Part shown: one piece after another, positions 34,941-43,636 of the stretch
Numbering within the stretch: position 1 is the first letter of the stretch
How the letters are laid out: each line of letters opens with the position of its first letter
NCBI RefSeq assembly: GCF_009600985.1
Contig: NZ_VDFP01000013.1
Span: 1-64,000, forward strand
DNA length: 64,000 nucleotides
Direction of reading: 5' to 3'
DNA from: Companilactobacillus halodurans
GTDB lineage: Bacteria; Bacillota; Bacilli; Lactobacillales; Lactobacillaceae
Notes under the pieces: generated by a model
Told to the model about the DNA's origin: nothing
Seen by the model: only the letters and a program-made list of their open reading frames with translations
Database searches by the model: none
Translations under genes and position numbers: made by a program

Positions 34941-37223
34941 TTGGGATTAAATATAATTTTTATTTTTGGTAGTTTGTTATTTTTATTAGGTTTTAATAAT
35001 TATACAGTCAAAGCAGCTATCGATGATCAGTCACCTTTGAGTACCGTCCTTTCAAACGATGCTAATAAAAATGGCGTCGATAGAACTGTTCCCAATGGAT
35101 TGACTGATATTACACAGTGGTTCAATATCGCTGACGTAAAAAATAATAATGCGGTAATTTTACCAGCCAATACTGGTACTAATAAGGGTAGTTCTGATGT
35201 TATCAAATTGACTGAATTTGGCTCCACTCAAAAATCTGGCGCTATTTGGTCGAAGAGAAGTCAAAGCGATGCTAAAAACCAAAATTACATCGATATCAAT
35301 AAGCAACAAACGATGTCGATGTGGATGTTCTTTGGTGGTGCCTATACTACTGGTGGTGCTGACACAGGTGACGGGATGGCTCTTGTTTTGCAAAATGTTT
35401 CCGACAATGCTTTTACTCAAATTTCAGGTGACAAGAGTGCTGGTGAAAGTCTCGGCGTTTGGGGCTCACCAGTTGATCCTGTCGATATCCAACCAGAAAT
35501 CATGGCACAACGGGCTATTCAAAATAGTTGGGCTTTGGAATTTGATACTTATATGAATGCTGATGATAGTTACAACAGTAATTTTGATGCTAATGAAACG
35601 TCTTTGAATCATATTGCAAGTAACTATCCAGCCTTAGCCAGCACTTATTTAGCTAATAATAAAGGTCTTATTTTAAATCATGAAAATTCTATTACTAGCA
35701 TGTCAACAACTGGTAAATCGAAGAACTTTTTAACTGATGATAGATGGCACCACATAACTTTAACTTGGGTCCCAGCTGCAAGTGGTTCAACTAAAGCCAA
35801 AATGATTTTAAATTATGACGACAAAAATCTCGATGGTACTCCTAAAATTGATAAGAATACTGGCAAAATCAACACTAAAGAAATGGAAGTCGATACCAGC
35901 AATTTCAATTTGAAGGACAGCAGTAAATTATACTGGGGCTTCACTGGTTCAACTGGTGACAGTTCAGAAAATAATTTGATTATCTTCGAATCGATTCCTT
36001 CAATCGCTGAAGCTGATGCTAAAGCAAGTATCATTGATGAGACTTCAGGCAATCGTGAATTGATCGAACCAACGACTGACAATCCTAATGCGAATGTCGT
36101 CCACAATAATGACAAATTAAGCGTTAATTACAATCTTTCTTATGACAGTGGTTCACAACCTTGGCAAGACATTGAGGCTAAAATTAAATTGCCAGAAAAT
36201 ATTGATTATCAAAGTGCTTTGATTACTTACACTGATGACAATGGCAATAAATCAACTGAGAATATCGATGAATTCTCTGGTATGACTGACAATGAAATCA
36301 CACATAAGTTAGCTAAAGAACTCTATTATGATAGCAATAACCAAAACGGCAATATTAAATCTGCGAAAATAAGTTTCGAGGGCAGCGCTAATAGCAATAC
36401 AAAGACGGATACTAATGTAGCCAGTGAACATGCAAGTTTTGATGGATCTAATTTGCAAAAAGATGTCATGACACAAGCTTTTGTAATCAAGCAACCTCAA
36501 GGTATTACTCTAGCAAAAACGGGTTCCGATGTTTCTATCAATACTGGTGCGACAGCTGATTTGACGGGGAAAATCAGTTACAGCGACTCCAGTACCGTTG
36601 ACCCTACGAATCTCAGCGTTTATGCCAAAGTTAATAACGGTTCATCGACAATCGTTCAAAATCTCAGTGCCAATCCTTTTACGCTGTCAATTTCATCAAT
36701 AAAAGGTGCTAATGGAAGCGGCAATGACCTAAATGAAGGCGTAAATACTGTGACGCTTTATGTGATGGATAATACAACTTATGAAGTATCTAATGAAATC
36801 ACTTATACAATTACAGTTTTAGGTTCATTAAAAGTAGATGCTCACGACAGCAGTTTCCAGACTATTCAAAGTATGGAAAACAAGCAAATGATCAAACGTG
36901 AAGACAACTGGTCAGTTGACGTAATCGACAGCCGTCAAAAAGGATCCAACTGGTATCTATCAGCTTCAGCCACACCATTAAAAGATGGCACGAAAGAATG
37001 GCAAGGTGGAATGGTCTATGTAGATAGCAACGGCAACGAAGCAAATCTGACAAACGAACAAGTTTTGGTTGGAAAAGGCGTTAAAAGTAAAGATGGGGAA
37101 GAAACGACCGATATCGATCAAACATGGACTAAAGATTCAGGAATATTGTTGAAGCAAACGGACTTTGAGAATGCAGGACATTATAGTTCCACGATTACTT
37201 GGACAGCTAAAGATTCATTATAG
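34941..37223 (+). CDS. Secreted L-type lectin-like and WxL-domain surface protein
   Basis: 760 residues from the first standard start (TTG). The signal peptide ends near TVKA-AID. A bacterial L-type lectin-like domain (about 60-340; GAIWSKRSQ, GDGMALVLQN, WALEFDTYMN, WHHITLTW) is followed by two immunoglobulin-like segments and a C-terminal WxL-type cell-wall-binding domain (WYLSASATPL near 670 and a final YSSTITWTAKDSL where the second WxL reads WTA). The true start may be an ATC at 34929, because AAGGGGG lies eight bases before it and it restores a KRK n-region. It is paralogous to the protein at 43637. Function: surface binding of glycans (inference). Confidence 0.83.
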   Translation: MGLNIIFIFGSLLFLLGFNNYTVKAAIDDQSPLSTVLSNDANKNGVDRTVPNGLTDITQWFNIADVKNNNAVILPANTGTNKGSSDVIKLTEFGSTQKSGAIWSKRSQSDAKNQNYIDINKQQTMSMWMFFGGAYTTGGADTGDGMALVLQNVSDNAFTQISGDKSAGESLGVWGSPVDPVDIQPEIMAQRAIQNSWALEFDTYMNADDSYNSNFDANETSLNHIASNYPALASTYLANNKGLILNHENSITSMSTTGKSKNFLTDDRWHHITLTWVPAASGSTKAKMILNYDDKNLDGTPKIDKNTGKINTKEMEVDTSNFNLKDSSKLYWGFTGSTGDSSENNLIIFESIPSIAEADAKASIIDETSGNRELIEPTTDNPNANVVHNNDKLSVNYNLSYDSGSQPWQDIEAKIKLPENIDYQSALITYTDDNGNKSTENIDEFSGMTDNEITHKLAKELYYDSNNQNGNIKSAKISFEGSANSNTKTDTNVASEHASFDGSNLQKDVMTQAFVIKQPQGITLAKTGSDVSINTGATADLTGKISYSDSSTVDPTNLSVYAKVNNGSSTIVQNLSANPFTLSISSIKGANGSGNDLNEGVNTVTLYVMDNTTYEVSNEITYTITVLGSLKVDAHDSSFQTIQSMENKQMIKREDNWSVDVIDSRQKGSNWYLSASATPLKDGTKEWQGGMVYVDSNGNEANLTNEQVLVGKGVKSKDGEETTDIDQTWTKDSGILLKQTDFENAGHYSSTITWTAKDSL

Positions 37224-37345
37224 AGAGCGCAACAAGCCCGCTTAGACATCGAGGATTAAGGCAAATATCTCTAATTGGCTGCGAAGCAGACAATAGAGAT
37301 ATTAGTCTTAACCGGAAATGTCTGGCTTGTGGAGCTCGTTTCAAA
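37224..37345 (+). repeat. Family-2 hairpin repeat, unit 1
   Basis: Starts directly after the WxL stop codon. Outer stem ACAAGCC (37232-37238) with GGCTTGT (37324-37330), then AGACAT with ATGTCT; constant core GGATTAAG with CTTAACC and AATATCTCTAATTG with CAATAGAGATATT; apical CTGCGAAGCAG mini-hairpin. Confidence 0.8.
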
Positions 37346-37346
37346 A

Positions 37347-37469
37347 AGAGAGTGAAGGAAGGGCGTCCAGCCCATGAGGATTAAGGCAAATATTTCTAAT
37401 TGGCTGTGAAGCAGACAATAGAGATATTAGACTTAACCGGAATGGGTTGCCCTTCCGTAACTCGTTTCC
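37347..37469 (+). repeat. Family-2 hairpin repeat, unit 2
   Basis: Tandem copy, period about 123 bases. The core is nearly identical to unit 1, but the outer stem is new: GGAAGGGC (37357-37364) with GCCCTTCC (37449-37456) and CCCAT with ATGGG. Both units end in an (A/G)CTCGTTTC box. Confidence 0.8.
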
Positions 37470-37587
37470 ACTATATAGCCAGAACGAATGGTTATTCAAA
37501 ATAATAACTCTCCAAATAATCCCCCACAAAAAAATAACTACCACCAATATCCAAAAATATACAATTTGTAAAACCAACTCAAACTAA
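37470..37587. other. G-poor AT-rich intergenic stretch
   Basis: From about 37495 to 37600 the plus strand has almost no G and many C/A (for example ACTACCACCAATATCC). On the minus strand it encodes a short hydrophobic peptide from a TTG with no convincing ribosome site. I see no promoter or other feature here. Confidence 0.4.
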
Positions 37588-37640
37588 CAAAAAAGACTCA
37601 AGCCAAAATCTCCAAAGCACCAATGGCAAGGGTCTTTTTT
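37588..37640 (+). terminator. Imperfect terminator
   Basis: AAAAAAGAC...CC and GG...GTCTTTTTT arms, with a loop of about 25 bases and T run. Confidence 0.6.
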
Positions 37641-37796
37641 ATATCCAAAAATCATACCAAAAAACAATTTTAATAAAACTTTAAAACAACAATTAACCGA
37701 ACCTAACTTTTTCATTGCTACTACATGAAGTATATGCTAATCTGAAATACAGAAGACGAGATGTACTATTTCGTCTGAAAGAAATGGAGGCTCTTT

Positions 37797-38537
37797 ATGC
37801 TTACTGTTAAGAACCTCACTGTCGCTTACGATGACGCACCAGTGTTTTCTGATGTAGCCGTTAAATTTAACGCAGGAAAAATAACTGGAATTATCGGGCC
37901 GAACGGTGCGGGTAAATCAACACTCATTAAGGCAATGCTAAATCTGATCAAATCTCGACAAGGTAGTGTCGATTATGATGGTCAGTCGATGAAATCAGTT
38001 CAACAACAAGTTGCATATGTTGAACAACGAAAGGATTTGGATTTAACTTTTCCAATCGATGTTTTTGACGTCGTGCTTACAGGAACTTACGGCGAATTAG
38101 GATTATTTAAAAGTGCCGGTAAAAAAGAAAAGCAAGCTAGTAAGGATGCTTTGAAACAAGTTTCTCTAACTGAATTTTCAAAACGACAAATTGGAAACCT
38201 TTCTGGTGGTCAATTGCAACGTGTCTTTGTTGCGCGAGCAATCGTTCAACAAGCCGATATTATTATTTTGGATGAACCATTCGTAGGAATCGATTTGCAA
38301 AGTGAAACTGCGATCATGAAGATTCTTAAACAATGGCGTGATGAGAATAAAACTATCATCGTAATCCACCATGATTTGAATAAAGTTACGAATTATTTTG
38401 ACGATTTAGTTATTTTAAACCACGGAATCGTTGACTACGGTCCAACCAATGAAGTTTACAACCCAAAGAATATCGAACGAGCCTTTAGTGCAGATCTTTC
38501 TTCAGTGCTGTTTGAGGGAAAGGAAGGTGCGCAGTGA
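37797..38537 (+). CDS. Metal (Mn/Zn-type) ABC transporter ATP-binding subunit
   Basis: 246 residues. Walker A GPNGAGKST near 35-43, signature LSGGQLQR near 138, Walker B IIILDEPFVGID. It belongs to the MntB/SitB/ZnuC group that powers uptake of Mn(II), Zn(II) or Fe(II). First gene of a three-gene operon with GGAGG ribosome site; its stop overlaps the permease start. Confidence 0.88.
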   Translation: MLTVKNLTVAYDDAPVFSDVAVKFNAGKITGIIGPNGAGKSTLIKAMLNLIKSRQGSVDYDGQSMKSVQQQVAYVEQRKDLDLTFPIDVFDVVLTGTYGELGLFKSAGKKEKQASKDALKQVSLTEFSKRQIGNLSGGQLQRVFVARAIVQQADIIILDEPFVGIDLQSETAIMKILKQWRDENKTIIVIHHDLNKVTNYFDDLVILNHGIVDYGPTNEVYNPKNIERAFSADLSSVLFEGKEGAQ

Positions 38538-39388
38538 TGACATCATTAGTCGAATTCTTTAACGCCCTTGGCAAATATGATTTCCTTCAAAGTGCTCTTT
38601 TAACCGCCGTTATGGTCGGAATAATGTCAGGAATTATTGGTAGTTTCATTATTTTACGAGGAATGTCTCTGATGGGAGATGCCATTTCTCACGCGGTTCT
38701 ACCTGGGGTAGCCGTAGCTTATATGTTAGGAATCAATATCTTAATTGGAGCATCGATCTTTGGTGTTCTAGCAGCCTTATTGATTGGTTTCGTGGCTGCT
38801 CGCAGTAAAATCAAGACGGATACCTCAATCGGGGTCGTCTTCAGTGCTTTTTATGCCTTAGGATTCATCTTGATTTCAATGGCTGAAAGTTCCACTAATT
38901 TGCACCACATTCTGTTTGGAAATATCTTAGCCGTTAGCGATTCCGATATCATGACGACTGCAGTTGTCCTAGGAATCGTTATCCTCTTCGTGGTAATTTT
39001 CTATAAGGAATTATTAGTAACATCTTTTGACGCCACTTATGCCAAAACTTATGGACTAAACGTGCAAGTTATCCATTACACTTTGATGTTAGTTCTAACT
39101 TTGGTAACAGTTTCTGCACTACAGACCGTTGGGATTATCCTGGTAGTTGCCATGCTTATCACGCCTGCTGCAACAGCCTTTTTATGGACTGACAAGTTAG
39201 ATGTCATGTTAGTTCTTTCCGCTGTAGTTGGAGTTGTTTCCTCAATTACTGGTTTGTACTTCAGTTATACTTTCAACTGGGCATCTGGTCCGGCAATCGT
39301 TATCGTAGCAGCCTTGCTATTCGCCATATCATTTGTCTTTTCACCTAAACAAAACTTCTTTAAATTACAAAGGAGCGTAGCCAAATGA
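38537..39388 (+). CDS. Metal ABC transporter permease
   Basis: 283 residues with about eight membrane helices, of the ABC-3 family. GDAISHAVLPGVAVAYMLG (near 51-70) is the conserved cytoplasmic loop of MntC/ZnuB permeases. ATG 38537 shares its A with the upstream TGA; a GTG at 38534 is an alternative. The end overlaps the binding-protein start by four bases. Confidence 0.88.
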   Translation: MTSLVEFFNALGKYDFLQSALLTAVMVGIMSGIIGSFIILRGMSLMGDAISHAVLPGVAVAYMLGINILIGASIFGVLAALLIGFVAARSKIKTDTSIGVVFSAFYALGFILISMAESSTNLHHILFGNILAVSDSDIMTTAVVLGIVILFVVIFYKELLVTSFDATYAKTYGLNVQVIHYTLMLVLTLVTVSALQTVGIILVVAMLITPAATAFLWTDKLDVMLVLSAVVGVVSSITGLYFSYTFNWASGPAIVIVAALLFAISFVFSPKQNFFKLQRSVAK

Positions 39389-40323
39389 AAAAGATAATTA
39401 TCACTTTAGTTGGCGTGATAGCAATGATCAGCGGAGTTTATTTTTTCTTGCACAGTCGTGAAAACAACTCTCAAGAATTAGCTGACGGCGATAAATTGCG
39501 TGTCGTTACGACTAACTCGATTCTAGAAGATATGGTTCATAATGTCGGAAAAGACCGGATTGAATTGTACAGTATCGTTAAACGTGGGACCGACCCTCAT
39601 GAATATGAACCACAACCAACTGATGTTTCAGAAACTGTTGAAGCTAACGTTATTTTCCACAATGGTTTGAATTTGGAAACTGGTGGTAATGGTTGGTTCA
39701 AGAAATTAGTTAAGACTTCACACAAGAGTTTTGATGAAGATGTCTTTTCAGCTAGTAAGACAGTCGTACCAAAGCATCTGACAACTAATGTCAATGAAGA
39801 AGATCCTCATGCTTGGCTGGACTTAGCTAATGGAATCAAGTACGTTCAAGTAATTACCAAAGTTTTAAAAGATAAAGATAAGAAGAATGCTAGTTTCTAT
39901 CAAGCAAATGCGGACAAGTACATTGCTAAATTAGAGAAGCTGCACAAAACAGCTCAATCAAAATATTTAGGAATTCCAGAAAGTCAACGTCTCTTGGTAA
40001 CTTCTGAAGGTGCCTTCAAGTATTTCTCAGCTGCTTATCACGTAACGCCGGCTTACATTTGGGAAATCAATACTGAAGCCCAAGGAACACCTGAACAAAT
40101 GCAATCAGTCCTTGCTAAGATTAGAAAAACTGATGTGAAGCATCTCTTCGTTGAATCATCAGTTTCACCAAAATCGATGGAAAAAGTTTCTAAAGAAACA
40201 GGTATCGGAATTTACTCGAAAATCTTTACAGATTCTCTAGCTAAAAAAGGCACTGATGGCGATACATACTATTCAATGATGAAATGGAATATTGACCACA
40301 TCTATGATGGGTTAGCTAAATAG
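39385..40323 (+). CDS. Metal-binding ABC substrate-binding protein, PsaA-like
   Basis: 312 residues. Metal ligands His72 (DPHEYEP), His142 (DPHAWLD), Glu208 (TSEGAF) and Asp283 (FTDSL) align in order with PsaA His67/His139/Glu205/Asp280, which argues for manganese (or zinc) over iron chelates. Unusually there is no lipobox cysteine: the N-terminus MKKIIITLVGVIAMISGVYF is followed by LHSREN, so the protein is probably held by an uncleaved membrane anchor or simply secreted. Ribosome site AAAGGAG overlaps the permease end. A strong terminator follows. Confidence 0.87.
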   Translation: MKKIIITLVGVIAMISGVYFFLHSRENNSQELADGDKLRVVTTNSILEDMVHNVGKDRIELYSIVKRGTDPHEYEPQPTDVSETVEANVIFHNGLNLETGGNGWFKKLVKTSHKSFDEDVFSASKTVVPKHLTTNVNEEDPHAWLDLANGIKYVQVITKVLKDKDKKNASFYQANADKYIAKLEKLHKTAQSKYLGIPESQRLLVTSEGAFKYFSAAYHVTPAYIWEINTEAQGTPEQMQSVLAKIRKTDVKHLFVESSVSPKSMEKVSKETGIGIYSKIFTDSLAKKGTDGDTYYSMMKWNIDHIYDGLAK

Positions 40324-40367
40324 AAAACTCCTTAAAACCAATTAGTCTGGTTTTAAGGAGTTTTTTT
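40324..40367 (+). terminator. Terminator of the metal transporter operon
   Basis: AAAACTCCTTAAAACCA pairs with TGGTTTTAAGGAGTTTT, then T run. Confidence 0.9.
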
Positions 40368-40461
40368 GTAAAATGGCAATTCAATTTTTTGAATAATGAA
40401 AAAATTGTTATACTTAATTGTGTAATTTCATAAAGGTTTAAGAAACAGGGGGAATAATTTT

Positions 40462-41394
40462 ATGAAAAAGTGCAAACATTGTGGGGCTCCTTTGAAGCCA
40501 GGAGACAAATTCTGCGTAAAATGTGGAACCCCAGTTGAGGACGATACAGTCGAAAGAACAGTCACTGACAATCCTTCTAATAACAGTACAAGAAGAACGA
40601 TTGATGACACGGTTCAAAGCGTTCATAGTGCCACTGCTGCAGCAGCGGAAAATATTAATTCTAACGAAACGTTTCAAACTATCAAGAAACATTCGTTAAA
40701 CTATTTTTCATGGTACAAAGATTCTATTATTAATCCATCAAAAGTGAATTATGAAAATAAATATTATGGTTTAGTTTCGCTATTGCTTAATGTGATTTTG
40801 GTTTCATTTGCAATTTATATCATTGGAAATAGAATTTTATCATTTGTTTTTGAAAGTTTAGAGACAGCTTTTAATTATTTAGGTTCTGATAATAGTACTT
40901 CAACTAGTATTCCAACGGGAATGTTTCTTTATTCTAGATTATTTTTTATAGTTTTAGTTTATTTTGCAATCTTTTTGTTAGTCGGATTTTTATGTAAGAA
41001 GTATTTGGTCAGTCAAAAGACGGATTTTTTCAATTATTCGAATCAATTAGCAAGTTTTAGTAATGTAATGATTATTTTAGAATTAATTTTGAGTCTTTAT
41101 TTATTAGTATCTGTACCTAAAGACTTTTCCGGTGTAACTGGAGCAAGTATCTTAGGAATTCTCAAATTTGTTGCTGTAATTATAGTATTGATGTCGAGTG
41201 TTTGGATGGTAGCTTATATTTCATCAATCGTTTCCGATTATGGGAAAATGAGATTGGATAAAATTTATGTTGCCGTAATTACGACAATTTTATGTAATAT
41301 CGTTTTGTATTTTGTCTTTAAGATGGTTTTTGCTTCTATTCAAGCAAATTATTCAAGTATTGGTCAAAATATTATTAATGGAGTAATAGGATAA
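40462..41394 (+). CDS. Zinc-ribbon membrane protein
   Basis: 310 residues. N-terminal zinc ribbon CKHCGAPLKPGDKFCVKCG (Cys4, 7, 18, 21), a polar Ser/Thr/Asn-rich linker to about residue 85, then five to six membrane helices (about 107-300). Ribbon-plus-helices proteins of this type are common in Firmicutes, often near cell-envelope genes, but have no defined role. The stop codon overlaps the start of the SGNH lipoprotein (TAATGA), so the two are coupled. Confidence 0.78.
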   Translation: MKKCKHCGAPLKPGDKFCVKCGTPVEDDTVERTVTDNPSNNSTRRTIDDTVQSVHSATAAAAENINSNETFQTIKKHSLNYFSWYKDSIINPSKVNYENKYYGLVSLLLNVILVSFAIYIIGNRILSFVFESLETAFNYLGSDNSTSTSIPTGMFLYSRLFFIVLVYFAIFLLVGFLCKKYLVSQKTDFFNYSNQLASFSNVMIILELILSLYLLVSVPKDFSGVTGASILGILKFVAVIIVLMSSVWMVAYISSIVSDYGKMRLDKIYVAVITTILCNIVLYFVFKMVFASIQANYSSIGQNIINGVIG

Positions 41395-42194
41395 TGATCA
41401 AAAAAAGATATCTTCTAGTAGCAATCTTGGTATTGCTAATGGTAGTAGGTGTTGGCTGTGGTCAAGAACAAGCAACTAAATCAAAGACCACCAATACTAA
41501 AACAGAACGCCAAGAGAAGAAATCGCCAACAAAGAAAACTACGAAAAAGAACACTAAAAAAACAATGTTAATTGATTTAAAAGATTCTAAAAAAGATAAA
41601 TTGGTTTATTATGCATTAGGTGATTCTTTGTCAGTCGGATTATTTTCTAATAACCAAAATAGTCGTTTTACGACGCTCTTTAAAGATAAACTTCAACAAG
41701 GAACTGGGAAGAATGTTACGGAAATTAATAATTCTTCAGTTGGTAAGACCGTGACTAATTTTGGCTTACCGAATGTGCAAAGTTTGATTGACCAGAATCC
41801 AGATATCGTTACGATTGAATTTGGAACTAATGATTCGGCTTATGGCATCGATTCAAAGAACCTAGGCGACTTTACAAATAACTTGGATACGTTAGTTCAA
41901 AAAGTTCAATCACAGACTAAAGCTAAGATTTTATTGATGACGACTTGGTCACCAAGTGATGGTCAATATATCGATAACGATGCAGTTTATGATCGCAAAA
42001 TTAAAGAAATCGGTCAAAAATACAACATCCCAGTGATCGATTTAGCAACGATTTGGCGCAACAATCCAAAAGTCACGGAAAATGATTTGAATTACAGTCA
42101 AGTTTACAATCGAACGAAAGACAATTTCCATCCTAATCAATTAGGACATGACAAGATTGCACAACTTTTATATCAAACAGTCAAAACAAAATAG
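41394..42194 (+). CDS. SGNH/GDSL-family lipoprotein hydrolase
   Basis: 266 residues. Lipobox VGVGC puts the lipidated cysteine at 22, followed by a Lys/Thr-rich spacer to about 68. SGNH blocks: GDSLSVG with nucleophile Ser78, the Gly in NNSSVGKT, FGTND with the Asn, and FHPNQLGH with the catalytic Asp/His. The enzyme is an esterase/acyl hydrolase anchored on the outer membrane face, perhaps acting on wall or lipid acyl groups. Translationally coupled to the zinc-ribbon gene and followed 12 bases later by another. Confidence 0.83.
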   Translation: MIKKRYLLVAILVLLMVVGVGCGQEQATKSKTTNTKTERQEKKSPTKKTTKKNTKKTMLIDLKDSKKDKLVYYALGDSLSVGLFSNNQNSRFTTLFKDKLQQGTGKNVTEINNSSVGKTVTNFGLPNVQSLIDQNPDIVTIEFGTNDSAYGIDSKNLGDFTNNLDTLVQKVQSQTKAKILLMTTWSPSDGQYIDNDAVYDRKIKEIGQKYNIPVIDLATIWRNNPKVTENDLNYSQVYNRTKDNFHPNQLGHDKIAQLLYQTVKTK

Positions 42195-42206
42195 AGGTTT
42201 TTAAAT

Positions 42207-43484
42207 ATGAAGACGTTAGAATATTGTCCCAATTGCGGAACCCATTTGGATAAAGAAAATCAGGGTGGTTTTTGTCCTAATTGTGGATTTAATTTAAAGA
42301 AGTACTTGGAAGAAAATGCAGATGAAACTGTAGAAGAGCCTGAACCTACACCGGCACCTAACAATCCAGAGGCTGAAAAAAAAGTTGAACCGAAAGAACA
42401 AGCAGCTGAAAATGTTCAAGAAACTCCACAAGAAAGTCAGCCAGTCGAACAAAGACAACAAGCTTCTCAACCAACTCAGTCCACTCCACCAGCTCCAAAG
42501 CGTAAAAAGGGACACGGTAAGATAATTGCCTTAATAATTTTGATAATCATTTTGATTGGTGGATATTTTGTCGGCAATATGTATTACAGTCAAGCTCGAC
42601 AAACACAATCGCTACAAGATGAGGTTACTAGTGGGACTACTTCAAAAATGAAGGATGCCTTGATTAATGAGGACGGCGACCAATTTTCAACTGACCAGAT
42701 TGGTGCTTTGAAGCGACTTTATTCAAAGAGTAGTTCGGCGATTAAAGATATTGAAGCACAAATTAGTGAGAATCAATCTAATAATACTTTTTATATCAAA
42801 CAATCTGGCAAATACTTCTTGCTCTATCCTAAGTATAAAGTTGTGATGAAGACTAAGACCTTGAATATTGATACTAATATCAATAACCCAACTTTCTCAA
42901 TTGATGGGAAGTCAGTTGCAGCAAGGTCAGCCAATGGCGAGTATCGAATCGATGATATGTCAGCTGGCGTTTATGACTTGAAAGTTTCAAGCAACAAGAA
43001 ATCGAATCAGACTAAGTCTAAGCAAATCAGTATTAGTACTGATAATGAAGAGACTGATATTTCAATGAATGTTCAAAAGCCTAAGAAGTCGAAGAAGACA
43101 ACTAAGAAGGCTGATAGTGATAACGAAAAATCCTCAGAAGATTCAGATAACGATTCTGATTCCGATATTGATTCAAATGATGACTCTGACAGTGATTCCG
43201 ATGAAGATAGTGATGTTGATGATTCTTCAGACGATACTTCAGATGATTCATCGGATGACTCAATTGTCGGTCAATATAGCGGTGATCCTGATTTGTCGCT
43301 TTACTCAGATGGAACTTATGATTTGGGCGACCAAACAGGTACTTATAAGATTGTTGAAAATAATGATGGACATGTCAAAATCCAATACAATCGTGATGGC
43401 GGCGGTTCAATCACTGAATCTTATGATTACAGCGATGGCGAATTGCATTCATCTAAGTATGACCAAAGTTGGTATAAAGATTAA
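42207..43484 (+). CDS. Zinc-ribbon single-pass protein with acidic Ser-Asp tract
   Basis: 425 residues. Zinc ribbon CPNCG..CPNCGF (Cys7, 10, 23, 26), a Glu/Pro/Gln-rich cytoplasmic linker, a membrane helix at about 108-127, then an extracellular part with TcaA-like segments (FYIKQSGKYFLLYPKYKVVM). A tract from about 305 to 350 is almost purely Ser and Asp, followed by a small beta-domain (QYSGDPDLSLYSDGTYDLG). The layout resembles TcaA/YvbJ-type proteins linked to the envelope. The Ser-Asp tract may be a flexible stalk. Probable operon with the two genes upstream. Confidence 0.77.
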   Translation: MKTLEYCPNCGTHLDKENQGGFCPNCGFNLKKYLEENADETVEEPEPTPAPNNPEAEKKVEPKEQAAENVQETPQESQPVEQRQQASQPTQSTPPAPKRKKGHGKIIALIILIIILIGGYFVGNMYYSQARQTQSLQDEVTSGTTSKMKDALINEDGDQFSTDQIGALKRLYSKSSSAIKDIEAQISENQSNNTFYIKQSGKYFLLYPKYKVVMKTKTLNIDTNINNPTFSIDGKSVAARSANGEYRIDDMSAGVYDLKVSSNKKSNQTKSKQISISTDNEETDISMNVQKPKKSKKTTKKADSDNEKSSEDSDNDSDSDIDSNDDSDSDSDEDSDVDDSSDDTSDDSSDDSIVGQYSGDPDLSLYSDGTYDLGDQTGTYKIVENNDGHVKIQYNRDGGGSITESYDYSDGELHSSKYDQSWYKD

Positions 43485-43500
43485 ATAATCCATAAATTCG

Positions 43501-43542
43501 AAAAAGCATACTAATCTGCAAAGGATTAGTATGCTTTTTTTG
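43501..43542 (+). terminator. Terminator of zinc-ribbon/SGNH operon
   Basis: AAAAAGCATACTAATC with GATTAGTATGCTTTTTTT. Confidence 0.9.
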
Positions 43543-43636
43543 CTTTATAAAATAAAATTTGGAAAGATATAATAATTCAATTGTAAATGATATTATAATG
43601 ATGAAAGAGGGAGAAATTAATTTGAGGGGTAACGAG

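Noticed and set aside
37341..37577. Minus-strand ORF of 78 codons with a hydrophobic start
   Set aside because: TTG start without ribosome site, and half of it lies inside family-2 unit 2.
37693..37706. TTAACC...CCTAA as an MntR/DtxR-type box before the metal transporter
   Set aside because: Only the outer TTA/TAA are symmetric; too weak to call an operator.
43119..43270. Ser-Asp coding tract as a candidate non-coding repeat or CRISPR-like array
   Set aside because: GAT/TCA codon repetition within an intact reading frame; no constant repeat with variable spacers.
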